A stretch of 64,000 bases of DNA. Source: Eutypella sp. D-1 (lineage: Eukaryota; Ascomycota; Sordariomycetes; Xylariales; Diatrypaceae). Location: NCBI GenBank assembly GCA_023313575.1, contig JAJTTP010000004.1, positions 1 to 64,000 of the forward strand. Direction: 5' to 3'. Made by a program: the position numbers and the translations under genes. How positions within the stretch are numbered: position 1 is the first letter of the stretch; each line of letters begins with the position of its first letter. This document shows positions 23,106-34,417 of this stretch, piece by piece. The notes beneath the pieces were generated by a model. That model searched no databases. It was not told the DNA's origin and saw only the letters and a list, made by a program, of their open reading frames with translations.

Positions 23106-25717
23106 ATGGACGCCCAAAACTACCTACTGGTACCGGAGGATGCGCAAGGCTCCGACCCCACATTCTCTCACCTACCACACGATAAACGCTGGGAGCCTCT
23201 GAAGCCTACCATCATCAAACTCTACATGGAAGAAGGTGAGAAGTTAAACCAGCTCGCGGCCAGAATGAAAGAGGAATATAATTTTTCAGCCGGGTAAGCT
23301 TGAGCACTTTTATTTTCAGTACTTTCATAGACTGACGTTGGTCTATATATCTCAAGACCTGCCCATTACCGATACCGTTTCAGACAATGGGGGATCAAGA
23401 AGAGGACGACCACCAAGGAAAAAGATTCCATCATCAATGCCTATGGAAAACGCTTACGCCCAGGCTCTAGTCTGTCCCAGATTACGATAAACGAAGGGGG
23501 CGTCGAGAAGAAGGTAGACAAGAAGGCGTTGAAGCGCTACATTGGGGACTCAATCCGACGGGATGAAGTGCTTGAAGTAGACAGCAGAGTGTTGGTGTTC
23601 CTCATAACTTCTATTGTATCCCTGAGGACTATTATCAGAACTAATGTTAACAATAATTTCCAACAGTTTCTTCCAATGGAACCTTCCGTATGCGGCTCTC
23701 CTCAACAGCCTCGGTCTCCCGCATAACCATGTCTCGCCCTCAGTAGCGAGTCCGCATACGCCGGAAAACATGATCATAGACTCCCCTGCTTCTCATGGCT
23801 CTCCCAGCCAACTTACGGCCCATTCCCCAACGACTCAGATAGTACAACGGAAGTTATACCTGGACCGAGCCAAGCTATTACTCCAGGGCCGCGAACTAGA
23901 ACTCATGAAGCAGCTCAATGAAGCTGAGAGAGAGTATGTATATATCCCTTTAGCAAACGCCATCTAGCTAAAGTTCAAACAGAGCCGCTGTCACATGGTT
24001 TCATGACCGCTGGATGTACTCTTTCATGACCACCAAGTATTGGGGCAGGGGCCCTCGATACTGGACCATACAAGAAATAGAATTAAGAACACGGACAGGT
24101 AGGGGTCTAATGGAATCGCCTCCTGCAGAGGACCCTCGTAGATATGGTTCGAATTCTAGTGCACAAGAACTTAATCCTAGGAAGGAATGCCACTGGGTCA
24201 TTCATCATTATGAGGAGAATGACTATGAGTCGTTGTCAGATCAAACGGATGATAACCCTGATATAATGCCCAACATCGAAGACGACGAGTCTAATTGGCC
24301 TAGTTGGGATTGCAATATGGATGCTGAGACCTTCAGTCAGACGGTCAACCAAGGCCTGGAGCGCAACACTTTTAGCAGATGCTCCGATCAAAGCGTACCT
24401 TTCTCAACTGAGGCGTTCACCGGTCAAAGAAAAAAGTCTGATCGCCAACGCAAACAGGAGGATATCGGGTTCGCCATCATATCACGCAACGTTGACCTAT
24501 TGCGCGATATTTTAAAGTGTGATAACGACGATGACGGCAATCATGTCATTATAAACAGGGAAATGGCGGAGTTAATCAACACGATAGGGGTTTTCCACCT
24601 CGCAGCAACATATCTCGATGGATCTCGCTCTTGCTGTCTAGTTCTCGATGCCCTATCGTCCAAGTATCATCGAGCTGAACATGAGATGGATCAATTTGGC
24701 CATACAGTATTGGATTGCATCTTCCTCACGATCCTCCGATCACATACCAAGGTTTCACCAGGCGCCGTAAGCAACTCCCTCCGAGGTACCAGCCGTTTCG
24801 CCGGAGAAGAGGTCGATATATGTGGACGATGGGACGCAGACTCGCCTTGTATACGTCAGCTCTATGCTAAGGGGCAATCAAGAATTCCCTTTGAGTGGAA
24901 GCATGAGTTCTGCCACACCTCGGTGCAAACTATTTGCCATTCAATCATAGATATCTTTAAGAGGGACTTCCCATTCGATATTGATATGCCTAGCGGCCTT
25001 TTCAGGAGTGTCTGCGAACACTGCGGGCACGAATGTAGCGGATCCCATTTTCATGCACTTGTCATGGTTGCGTACCACTTAGCGAAAGACGGAACACCAA
25101 ACGAAACACTCTTTGGGGCCCTGGCTTGCCTTGTCTGTCTTGTCTTCTGTAGTGGAAATCCATTCCGCAAGGCGACCTTAGCTGTACCAGGAAGTCAGAT
25201 TTGCGATCACCGACCCATGACACCACTAGAGCTTTCTGAAGCCCTTTCGCACTCGGCCTCAACTGACCGTTGGTCTAAAGATGCTCGTACTGGGTGGTTA
25301 GTGTTCGTAATGACCCTCAAGTACATTACCATTCACCATAACTTCGATAACCTAGCACAGGAAGAGCTACATGAGCTCGATATAGGAGATATACACCTCG
25401 ACATGTGGCAAGGACTTGGTTCCTTGTGGGGAGCAATACAGGCAGAGTTTCTCACATATCGCAGATTGACAGACAACGATGGTGCATTGTCCCCACGTTT
25501 TGATATGTTGAGATTGCTTCAAGAGCTCCAGGCAGGCAAAGGCCCGCGTGGTATCGACTGGATTGAGAAGAACATGATGGCCCGGCTGAGTGGGGGGTTT
25601 TTCCGTGTCGCGGGGCATATGTATTGTCCGCTAATTCATGAGGTGTGTACGGAATATGTTGCTAATGTGGAGCAATGGGGGCGCATTAAGTTTATCGATG
25701 TACCAAGGGAATTGTAA
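23106..25717 (+). CDS. Clr5-domain protein (4 exons)
   Basis: The Clr5 domain is named after fission yeast Clr5, involved in heterochromatic silencing; it is a small, probably DNA-binding module common in filamentous fungi. Inferred exons are 23106-23293, 23357-23590, 23667-23933 and 23983-25717, coding 807 residues. The Clr5 domain spans residues about 28-85 (W-EPLKPTIIKLYMEEGEKL, then after intron 1 HYRYRFRQWGIKKR). Intron 3 (GTATGT...CAAACAG) joins ERE to AAVTWFHDRWMYSF. Intron 2 requires a GTTGGT donor, which is weak, so that junction is the least certain. The long last exon has acidic low-complexity stretches and a Cys-rich CEHCGHEC segment near residue 574. Function of the C-terminal half is unknown. 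Confidence 0.75.
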
Positions 25718-26319
25718 AAGTGCGCGCATTGGGTGGCAAGGATTTTTTTTTTCTTTTTTTTTTCTTGAATGAATAGACCTACTGATGGATTGTCTTGCAG
25801 AGCATGGTTTGGACCTGTTACGAGAAGAGTATAGTACCGACATCTAAGGCCGGTTATCTTGACAAGTAAGTCGAAATGTCCGGCGCAAGATGTCTCAAAG
25901 GTATGCTCGAACATATACACACCAGCAGTAAGTCAAACCCTCGTATAATCGGTGCAATATGCAAATAGTCACATGTGGAATGCCTAGTAGAGTTAGTTGA
26001 AACTGGACAAAGTATGTCGGCGTAGTATAGGTGGTACGTTAATGAGTCTAATCAGTCCTCAATATAATATCCGAGCATGTGTTAGGCTAGTATATGAGCG
26101 CAGCTAATATATACAATCCCCGATGTGACCAGTTCGGACAATATCGACCTCGGGACAAAGTTTAGAGGCCTTGGCAATACATATTCTGCGAATTGCGTAA
26201 ATAACTTGTCGTTTGTGGAGTAACCAGGGGCACCTCAGTAACTCACAATCAGACAATATTAACGAAGTTAACTGCGAAGTGCTGAAACTAAAGGAATGCC
26301 CCAACACGCTGATAGGGAA
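25718..26319. other. convergent intergenic region
   Basis: 3' flanks of the Clr5 gene and of the convergent SDHAF4 gene. A T-rich tract lies at about 25745-25765. No gene is seen. Confidence 0.45.
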
Positions 26320-26790
26320 TCAAAAGTCTGTGACGCGGCCATTGAAGCTATAGTCGCTGTTGGCGCCCCATCTGAGGGGCTCGTTCTTCGGACCGCCAAC
26401 CTCGCCAGTCTTGGGATTCACGTCGCCCTCGAACTCTGGCGGCGCACCCTTCCTCAACGGTTGCGGGTTGTTCTCAAGACCGGAAGCCGCAGCCGCTGCC
26501 TCCTCATCCGCGACGGCGGAAACCGGATCGGCAGCGGGCGCGGGTGCGAGCTCGTTTATCGGGTCATACAGCGACGATGGCGTCGACGTAGGGTTGAAGC
26601 CCTCTTGCGTATTCGCGATGCGCTGCAGGCGCTCGAACTCGGCCTGCTCCTCGGACGGGAGGCGCGGGGGCGCGGGGCCGGCGCGGAATGTGGATGAAAG
26701 CCGTATCGTGGAATGCCGCCGGGTGGTGGAGAGTATTTGTCGCGAGTTTTGCGCCGTCGCGCGCAACAGTGTGCGAGCTGTCGATGCCAT
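26320..26790 (-). CDS. SDH8: succinate dehydrogenase assembly factor 4 (SDHAF4/Sdh8), mitochondrial
   Basis: This factor binds the free flavinated SDH1 subunit in the mitochondrial matrix and helps it join complex II. The 156-residue single-exon ORF begins with a classic mitochondrial presequence (MASTARTLLRATAQNSRQIL, Arg/Ser/Thr-rich, no acidic residue). It ends with the family-defining C-terminus: PEFEGDVNPKTGEVGGPKNE, then PLRW, and DYSFNGRVTDF at the very end. The linker, residues 40-115, is Ala/Pro-rich. The last block is the part that defines the DUF1674 family, so the assignment is strong. The start is the only in-frame ATG before the presequence. Confidence 0.93.
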   Translation of the reverse strand: MASTARTLLRATAQNSRQILSTTRRHSTIRLSSTFRAGPAPPRLPSEEQAEFERLQRIANTQEGFNPTSTPSSLYDPINELAPAPAADPVSAVADEEAAAAASGLENNPQPLRKGAPPEFEGDVNPKTGEVGGPKNEPLRWGANSDYSFNGRVTDF

Positions 26791-27568
26791 TTCTTTTTTT
26801 AAGGTTTTGGGTGAGCAAGTGTCGACTCAAGATGAGTTTCGTGGGTTCCGATATTTTGCTGTCCTGGTTGTGAAGGCGGCCTTCAATGCATGGTTGAAGA
26901 TGGGAAGAAAGAATGTGTAGAAGTGGCAACGAAAATGTATGACATTGAGTAAGTATGAATTACGTAACTTTCCTTAACTAACGCCAGCACTAGGCCGAGG
27001 TCCGGGAAGTCGGACAGCCCGGAGTTAGGTTAAAGACCCAGGCCTCAGCTACGGATTTAACAATGTGTTGTTTAGGACTAGCGCGTGTCTCTCCCCACCA
27101 TGTCAACACAAGGAGTGGTTGTACCACCTGTTCAAGGAAGATAGATGCTTAGGTACCCGTGTTAAACTCGTACAAACATTACTTTTGTAGACAAATGTCA
27201 TATGTTTTCAGCAGATACTCAACTTGGGGGAAGTCGTTTAGTGTCGTAGTTGACTTACTCAGATAGCTCTTACTGACTACCTTAACGATGCAGCAACTAC
27301 GGAGGACATGCGGACTGTTTTCCTACTATCGAGAGGTACGTAGCGAGAGTAGAGATATGGAGCTAGCCAACATAGGTTAGTGTGCTATCTACATCCAATC
27401 ACTCCGCTGAATTCCGTTCCTAAATACCATAAACGGCAATTTTGAATTTGACTGTTTCGAAAGAGGTAGTAGAATCAATTTGACCTTTGATACAAAAGTC
27501 ATAGCAGGACATAGCCGCATCTTCTCCATTCATAGCCCCTTCACCAGACTCCCACATCTCTCTCTCTC
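26791..27568. other. intergenic region
   Basis: Promoter of SDHAF4 (minus) and 3' flank of the next minus-strand gene. No further gene is recognised. Confidence 0.4.
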
Positions 27569-27925
27569 TCATGCCGAAGTCATCAAGCTGAAGATTAGAA
27601 CAGCCAGCGCTAACGCCATCATGCTTGGGTCTCCAGTCGAAGTTGCCGAATCCGGTAGACTCCCTGCCAACGCCGCTTCCTCGCCACCGTTCTCTATAAT
27701 GCAGGCAGAAAACTGCGTGAGGGACTCATTGGAATATCTGCTGGGATATTCGCACCACAAGAAACAGCCATCAACGGAATTCACTGGGTTCGGTGCACAG
27801 CAAGCCGTCATGGCTGGGTCTGATGTGTTCGTCCCCGCTCTCAATAGATAGTCAACGTCATCGGCGATAGGAAGATTACCATGTGTTGGCAGTTGATTTC
27901 TCGGCGGGCAAGTGACATTCGCCAT
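27569..27925 (-). CDS. small Cys-rich protein with hydrophobic C-terminal tail
   Basis: 118 residues from the ATG at 27925 (MANVTCPPRNQ). The frame is open upstream to an ATG at 28093, but that stretch looks like a leader (CA-rich). Six Cys appear: VTC, ACC, GCFLWC and SACI. The block GTNTSDPAMTACCAPNPVN followed by GCFLWCE resembles small fungal proteins of unknown function that often carry a GPI signal. The last 20 residues are hydrophobic (MALALAVLIFSLM) after small residues, which would suit a GPI-anchor signal. However, no N-terminal signal peptide is visible from the 27925 start, so surface location is uncertain. If the 28093 start is used, the N-terminus (KLFLLLATIPL) could be a weak signal anchor. 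Confidence 0.55.
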   Translation of the reverse strand: MANVTCPPRNQLPTHGNLPIADDVDYLLRAGTNTSDPAMTACCAPNPVNSVDGCFLWCEYPSRYSNESLTQFSACIIENGGEEAALAGSLPDSATSTGDPSMMALALAVLIFSLMTSA

Positions 27926-29227
27926 GCGAGCAAGTTTCCTTGGATGGTATTGTGAGTTCTTGGAGGTGTGAGTGTTTCTTGTGGGTAAGATGTTATAAGT
28001 TATACGGCTTTGACAGCCTAGGTTGATGTCGCTTGTCTTCAACGGTATTGTTGCGAGCAATAAGAATAGTTTATAAGGCTTCGAAACAGACATGAATTTA
28101 GCTAGTCTCTTGAGATGTTTAGGAGGGTCGATCGATATATACCTACTACCAGCCCTTTCTTCTCAACCAGCTGAACTGGAGAAGATCATAATCGCATACG
28201 AAAATCGGCAGCTGATAATGGAAATGACGTAGTTTTCACAGAACCATTCGAGATAATCACGTAAAGGAAGCAGCTGCGCCGCAATGTTATATTTCACCAT
28301 GGATGTGCCAATCGATACGCCGGCCAAGACCACATGCGACTAAAGCAGCTAACACTTCTATTGACATTTCCGAACAAGGACAAACACTTTTCCCAAAGCC
28401 CTATTACAATGTTCTAACGATCGGGATTATTTTCTAACCAGAAAGCATTATCAGAAACGAGAACTGCATAACACAATGTAATGAGGGTGCCTTATCGCAC
28501 TTCTCATACTTAAGGAGGCGGCAACTAAGCTGCCTCTCGATCCTGATGCGCCGAGTTTAACTTTCTATAGTTCAGTTGTATAATGATTTAAACTTACACC
28601 AAATGTGCCTTCTAACGGTAACAACTTATATAAATCTCGTATGTTGGAAGTCCATTAATATGCCATCATCCGCTGACGTGGGATAGTTACATGACATGTC
28701 AGCAATCGGAATTCTCTACCCAAGATTACTACGAGCCCGGTCTTCGTTACGTAAACCAGATGTTGGTTGTATTTTGGCGGATCTATACGTCTTGTGACTC
28801 GAAATGAAGGACAAGTGCGGCAAAGCAATTTCTGCCCCGTGGAAAAACTAACTGGAAAATTCACACCCTTCCATTTGAACCGTGTGGTTTATAATCCTCA
28901 CCGCGTATTCTGACGTCATTTTTGTCCATAGCAGAGTCAAATGACACGTATAGAATACTTGAGACAGATAATAAGTGGTTTCGAAAATCAGTTATAATGG
29001 AAGAAAAAGTCTTCATGTGTATAGTAGGCCGTAAGGTTATATGATACCTATGAACCGAACCTATCTCGCCGTCTTTTGGACTTCTACCAGGCCCGTCACG
29101 AACCCGACACAGTCGTCTGCCTTATCCTCGAAGGTAACACCTTTATAAGAACTTTTTTATTTTCGTAGGGGGTGAGCTGAGATGATATCTACGTCATCTT
29201 GCTAAACAGGAAGGAAGTTGTGCGAGT
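27926..29227. other. intergenic region
   Basis: 1.3 kb without a supported gene. Includes the promoter of the small Cys-rich protein and the 3' flank of the rhamnosidase. Confidence 0.45.
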
Positions 29228-32029
29228 TCACGCAATAGACTCGGCTGGGGGTTGGACATGTGGGGCGATGATCGGCTTAGGGGGCCATTCGGCGGGATAA
29301 AACTCGCAGCTGAGGTGGTGCGTGCCAGATCCAAGGATCGCAAAGTCCTCTTCAGCGCCAATTATCTCTTGGAGAGCCGAAGGAAGGATGACCTTCGCGC
29401 TCGAGTTCGGCGGTATCGTCAGAGACATTGAAAAGTCGTTGCCCTCGAGTGTCCATTTGCATTGGATCAACCCGTACGGTCCGTCGAAAGATACATCAGC
29501 GCTGGTGATGTTGCCGCCTGGAACGGGGCGCACTAGGAAGGTCTTCCAGGTCTCAGCAGGGCTGATGCCGCCAACTGTCGCGTGCAGCCAATCGGCGATC
29601 GCCCCGAGGGCGTAGTGATTGAAGCTCGTCATCGTGCCAGGGTTTATCGAGCCGTTTGGCAGCATGCTGTCCCATCGCTCCCATATGGTGGTAGCGCCCA
29701 TCGTTACGGGGTATAGCCATGAGGGGCACGTCTTTTCCAAGAGCATCCTGTAGGCGAACTGGGGTCTCTTCACCTTGGTGAGAGCGTGGGCTATCACAGG
29801 CGTGCCGGCGAAACCGGTAGCGATGTTGAACCTAGCCCTCCGCGTGAGCTTGACGAGCTGATCTCTGGCCTGGATGAGTTCCTGCTGGTTCCTATAGAGA
29901 GAGTACTGGATAGCTAAGGCAAGACCCGTCTGTGTGTTGGACATGAGATTCCCGGCTGGTGTAATGTACTTGTGCTGGAACCTCTCCCGTTGCTGTGCGA
30001 CCTGCACTCTATACTTCTCCGCGATATCGTCCTTGCTTAGAAGCTCGCATATTCTGACAAAGGTCTCTGTAGTGTGGATGAGATAGGCATCTGCCACTAG
30101 TAGCGGGTCCGAGGGCCCGTTCGAAGGGTCGTTAGGCGGTGCGATTGGATCAAGCCAGTCGCCCAGTTGCCAACGGTCGGGATTCCACAGGCCATCGCTG
30201 CCACGATCAACGCCCTGCTCCAGCCATGTCTGCATGCTGTCAAACTGACGTGAGAGTATCTCCTGGTCTTCGGCTGACTTGTAGAGGTCGTAAGGAGTTA
30301 GTACGACAACATCGTCCCAGATGGCAGCAGGCATGCGATGAGGCCACCCCTGGAGCGAAATACCGGGGCAGATGAAGTCAGGGATCCCGTCAAGTTCTTC
30401 TTCCAGCTGCTCCGATGCGAGGTCCTGGAGCCAATCCTTCAGCATTCCGACGCCGTCGAACATGAAATTGGCGGTGGGGCTGAACACCTGGATGTCGCCG
30501 GTCCAGCCGAGCCTCTCGTTCCTCTGGGGACAGTCGGTAGGCACGGAAAGGAAGTTTCCCCTCATGCTCCATACCACGTTCTTGTAGAGCTGATTGACAG
30601 ATGGATTTGAGCAGGAGAAGTCACCCCGACGTCGCATATCTGTATGCATGACTTGGGCGACGAAGTTCTCCTTAGGTGGTAGCGAGCCGTCACCCGGCCA
30701 GCCGTCCACTTGAACGTAGCGAAATCCATGAAAGGTGAACTGGGGAACCCAATCGCGGATGATGTCTCCAGCAGACTTGATTATATCTGTAGCCTTGGCA
30801 AGTCGAAGTGGGCGCGTTCCTAGCTCCCCATTCTCCATCACCTCGGCATGTCGCAAGCTCAACTCAGCGCCAGAAGGGAGGTTAAGCTCGCGAATATGGA
30901 CCCTTCCGACGAGGTTCTGTCCGAAATCCAGTATGACCTTGCCACTCTGTGACTTGAACACCTCTTTAGCCTCGATCGTCTCCGTCACTCGGACAGGAGG
31001 CGCGTCCGGCGCCACGAGCTCTGCCGACGGCCAGGGAACCCGAGTTACCGGTATCCAACCATCACTGCCAGAGCTAGAACCGGCGTAATTCCAAGCCGGG
31101 TCTTCCGCACGGGCATCATAAATTTCGCCGTTGTAAATCTCGCTGAGTTGGATAGCACTTCCGGTGCACGACCAATGCTCGTCGTCCGAGGTCAGCACCT
31201 GCGACTGGTTTCCGTCCTCGGTGACGATCTCGAGCTGGGCCAGGACTGCTAGTTGATCACCATAGATGAACCTGGTGCCGCCGCGAACGCCCAACACACC
31301 GCAGTACCAGCCCTCTGCAACCTCAATCGCGAAGACGTTCTCTCCGTTGGGGTCTAGCATCGAGCTGACGTCGTGGACGCGATAGTTGTGTCGGTGTTTG
31401 TAGCTGGTCCACCCAGGGGCCATGAGCTCGTCACTTGTGGGTTTCCCGTTGATAAAAGCCTGGCAGACACCCATGGCTGTGAGGTATAGCTTTGCCCGAG
31501 AGACGCCTCCCTGTGAGCTCAGGTTGAACTTCCTTCGAAATCGTAGCGGTTGTAAGGGTCCGTCGGGGCCAATGCGCTTAGAGGACGTTATAAAAGAGGC
31601 CTTCCAGTCATCTTTGGAGAGAAATCCAGCCTCGACCTTGCTTGGCTCTGACCAGCCAGTTGATGACAATTGGTTAGACCCAGGAGCCCCTCTGGCGCCA
31701 TGGCATCGGACTCGGATTGAGGCGACCTCTCGCGAGATCAAGGGTCGTGTTGGCCATGCGACCAACACAGACTCGTTACTCTCCTTGGAGAAATTCTCAA
31801 TGGTGCCCGTAGCCGCCCATGTAACCTCAATATCGTAACTAGTTTGAGTCCATGAGGGCGCCGTGTCGGACGTGGCTCCGAATCGCCAAGAGATCCTGGG
31901 CTTGGCATACCCCAAACCCAACCCATCATGGTGATGTTCGAATGTTGGCGCTGTTACTGTAGGCGCTGCCATGATAGTATTGTCGGCTTCTATTCGCTTT
32001 GAATGATTAAGGTCGGATTGCCGATTCAT
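29228..32029 (-). CDS. alpha-L-rhamnosidase, glycoside hydrolase family 78
   Basis: Hydrolyses terminal alpha-L-rhamnose from rhamnogalacturonan or glycosides with inversion. The single-exon ORF has 933 residues, the usual GH78 length. N-terminal beta-sandwich domains (residues ~25-360) include LGYAKPRISWRF and the carbohydrate-domain stretch GWTSYKHRHNYRVHDVSSML. The (alpha/alpha)6 barrel follows from about 470, with the family signature DCPQRNERLGWTGD near residue 500, which carries the presumed acid residues. WPHRMPAAIWDDVVVLTPYDLY, GDWLDPIAP and GATTIWERWDSMLPNGSINP are also family blocks. No signal peptide is visible, so it probably acts inside the cell on imported oligosaccharides. A second start at 31972 (MAAPTVTAP) is as likely as 32029. 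It is transcribed away from an MFS sugar porter across a shared 535-bp promoter. Confidence 0.93.
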   Translation of the reverse strand: MNRQSDLNHSKRIEADNTIMAAPTVTAPTFEHHHDGLGLGYAKPRISWRFGATSDTAPSWTQTSYDIEVTWAATGTIENFSKESNESVLVAWPTRPLISREVASIRVRCHGARGAPGSNQLSSTGWSEPSKVEAGFLSKDDWKASFITSSKRIGPDGPLQPLRFRRKFNLSSQGGVSRAKLYLTAMGVCQAFINGKPTSDELMAPGWTSYKHRHNYRVHDVSSMLDPNGENVFAIEVAEGWYCGVLGVRGGTRFIYGDQLAVLAQLEIVTEDGNQSQVLTSDDEHWSCTGSAIQLSEIYNGEIYDARAEDPAWNYAGSSSGSDGWIPVTRVPWPSAELVAPDAPPVRVTETIEAKEVFKSQSGKVILDFGQNLVGRVHIRELNLPSGAELSLRHAEVMENGELGTRPLRLAKATDIIKSAGDIIRDWVPQFTFHGFRYVQVDGWPGDGSLPPKENFVAQVMHTDMRRRGDFSCSNPSVNQLYKNVVWSMRGNFLSVPTDCPQRNERLGWTGDIQVFSPTANFMFDGVGMLKDWLQDLASEQLEEELDGIPDFICPGISLQGWPHRMPAAIWDDVVVLTPYDLYKSAEDQEILSRQFDSMQTWLEQGVDRGSDGLWNPDRWQLGDWLDPIAPPNDPSNGPSDPLLVADAYLIHTTETFVRICELLSKDDIAEKYRVQVAQQRERFQHKYITPAGNLMSNTQTGLALAIQYSLYRNQQELIQARDQLVKLTRRARFNIATGFAGTPVIAHALTKVKRPQFAYRMLLEKTCPSWLYPVTMGATTIWERWDSMLPNGSINPGTMTSFNHYALGAIADWLHATVGGISPAETWKTFLVRPVPGGNITSADVSFDGPYGLIQCKWTLEGNDFSMSLTIPPNSSAKVILPSALQEIIGAEEDFAILGSGTHHLSCEFYPAEWPPKPIIAPHVQPPAESIA

Positions 32030-32564
32030 TCAATCGTTGCCTCGAGTGAACTATATGTTCTTGAATCACCTCCTAACCATGCCCCCTTATGAGTTACTTG
32101 TACTTGCCGCGCGATGGACCGATTTCGGTAGGCCTAATACCGAGAACTCGGTTCAGCACGAGTCGCTACTACGTAAAAGGAAGCGATGGCGCTCTAATCG
32201 GAATGTATCTACCCATAATCTAACGCCATAGATAGATCGCGTTCTCGGCACTCGGCCGACTCCAGGTTCTACCCGAGATTGTGGAGACCCCGTGGAGCCC
32301 CGTGAGATCTTTGGGGTACATGCTCGGGGGAGAGACATGCTGAACATCAAAGAAGCCCCCGCATTCTTATAAGGACATCTCCCCAGTGGCCTGGGACTCG
32401 GGCGAACAGTCCACGAGGGCAGGGATGAGACCGCGTGCAGATGGGTCTCCGGTGCAGGCCCAGATTTATCATAAGAAGGGGCCGACCTCGAACTTTCTCG
32501 CTCACCGAGATCCTCAACATAATCGTGGTTGATGGTCGATTAGGTACCATACCCAGCAGCAATA
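32030..32564. promoter_or_regulatory. shared divergent promoter of rhamnosidase and sugar porter
   Basis: 535 bp between two divergent start codons. It contains CGG-N11-CCG at 32126-32142 and an overlapping palindrome ACCGAGAACTCGGT (about 32139-32152). Both are of the kind bound by Zn2Cys6 regulators. No gene lies inside. Confidence 0.55.
32126..32142. promoter_or_regulatory. CGG-N11-CCG candidate Zn2Cys6 binding site
   Basis: Inverted CGG triplets spaced by exactly 11 bases (TAGGCCTAATA), 97 bp upstream of the rhamnosidase ATG. Inverted CGG triplets are the classic Gal4-type geometry. L-rhamnose genes of Aspergillus are controlled by a Zn2Cys6 activator (RhaR). Whether this is its site is inference. 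Confidence 0.4.
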
Positions 32565-34417
32565 ATGGCGCGTCTCATTATTATCGGGATTTCTCTCATT
32601 GCCGCCTTAGGTGGTCTCATCTACGGAATTGATGCCGGTCAGTGACTATCCGAGCGCGATCGTACACTCACGCTAACTTCGCTTAGGTATTATTGGGACG
32701 ACTCTAGGTCAAGACCCATTCAAACTATACATGTATGGGCCATCCAAGGCCAATCCCCCAATAACTGGTATGCATCAGACGTGGTAGAAGCTCCGGATGA
32801 TTGTCTCTGATTGATGTGTCTAGGTGCTATCGTCTCAGTATACAATGCTGGTCAGGTAGTCGGAAGCGCTTGCACTGGGTACCTTGCGGACCGATTCAGT
32901 CGGAAGTACACAATCATACTTGCGGCGTTCCTGGGTACGTTTTCCTAGTCCGGCTCCATGCCCGACCCAATACAAGAGAATCGTGGGCCCCAGATTGACG
33001 AGGAGAATAGCTGTTATAGGGGCTATCTTACAAGCAGCTGCGGTCAATGTGGGAATGATGATCGCCGGACGGCTCGTCGCAGGTTACAGTTGCGGCATGC
33101 TCCTCAGTGTGGTGCCAGTCTATATCGCTGAGATCTCGCCGCCGAAACAACGAGGTTTCATTGTCGGTCTGCAGGGCATGGCCATCGCCACCGGATTTTG
33201 CCTCGCCAACTGGATCGGCTATGGTGGCTCGTTCGCCATCGGAGATGCCCAATGGCGAATTACCTTGTCGATGCAAGCGCCCGCGGCCGTCGCGCTATCA
33301 GTCGGAGCATTTTTCGTCCCATTTTCTCCTAGATGGCGTAAGCACCGCCCCTGAATCGCATAGGATAGCCCTGCCGCTAACGTATGTCAATAGTTGTACA
33401 AAATGATCGACATGAGGAAGCAAGAAAAGGTATGAAATAGTACCCCCAATGATGCATCGCATGAAATAGGTTGTAGGCTAACGGTCGGGTGAACAGTTCT
33501 CCTCAAAATCCACGGAACAACCAACGACGACCTAGCAGCGCAGGAGATGATTCAGATCCGGGAGCAGATTCACTTCGAGAAGGCGCAGAACGAGACCACC
33601 TGGCTCTCCGCGATGGCTCTGCTATTCTCAAAGAAATACCTGCGGCGGACAGCGACCGCGACATTCATCCTCTGCATGACCCAACTCAGCGGCTCCTCCG
33701 TCATCCAGAACTTCCAGAACATATTCTACGCGACGGCGGGCTTCGTGGGGCAGCAGGCTCTGCTCATCAGCGGGGTCTACGGCATGATGGGGTTCCTAGG
33801 CCAAATTATCTACCTATTCGTCGTTGCCGACAAGTGGCCTCGGGCCCGTACCATGTGGACCGGCTCGCTGGTGCTTTCCGTTATGATTGCGATCTGTATG
33901 GCTCTCAGTGCGGTGTACGGTAACAAGAGTAACGACAACCTTGCTGGTGCCCAAGGTGCCATTGCTTTCATCTTCCTGTACTCGGCCTGCTATGCTATTT
34001 TCTTCAACGGCATGGTGTGGGTCGTATCGTCTGAGTTGTTCCCGTTCTTCCTCCGTTCTAAGGGCTTAGCTGTCGCCGTCACCATGAAAGCCATCGTGGC
34101 TATTATCCTGTCACAGATTACACCCGTGGCCGTAGCTGAAGTCAGCTGGAGGTATGTGCAATCCACTCTTGTCACTGAGTTTGTCAACACTAACACTGAG
34201 GGATAGATACTACTCATTGTTCATCGCGACTAACTTCGCAGCGGCCATAATCTACTTCTTCTTCCTTCCCGAGACATCCGGACTGTCCTTAGAGGAGGTT
34301 GCCGCTCTATTCGGAGATGAACTTGTTACCGCTCGAATCGGAGAGATTGACGTACATGCGAAGGAAGGTCTAGAGGACGGCCCCGAACCAATGACTGAGT
34401 CTAAAAGTAGAGTGTGA
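32565..34417 (+). CDS. MFS sugar porter, candidate rhamnose/oligosaccharide transporter (7 exons)
   Basis: Proton-coupled sugar uptake across the plasma membrane. Inferred exons are 32565-32637, 32687-32767, 32824-32934, 33011-33337, 33394-33429, 33497-34151 and 34207-34417, coding 497 residues. All introns are 49-76 nt, with GT and AG and frame kept. The first helix carries GGLIYGIDAG. The loop 2-3 has YLADRFSRKYT. PVYIAEISPPKQRGFIVG is the sugar-porter signature, followed by FSPRW in place of PESPRW. The sixth exon holds helices 7-11 (SGSSVIQNFQNIFY and FFNGMVWVVSSELFPFFLRSKG). The C-terminus has the sugar-porter PETSGLSLEEV. Transport specificity cannot be read from sequence. Divergence from an intracellular GH78 suggests L-rhamnose or short rhamnosides. 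Confidence 0.9.
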
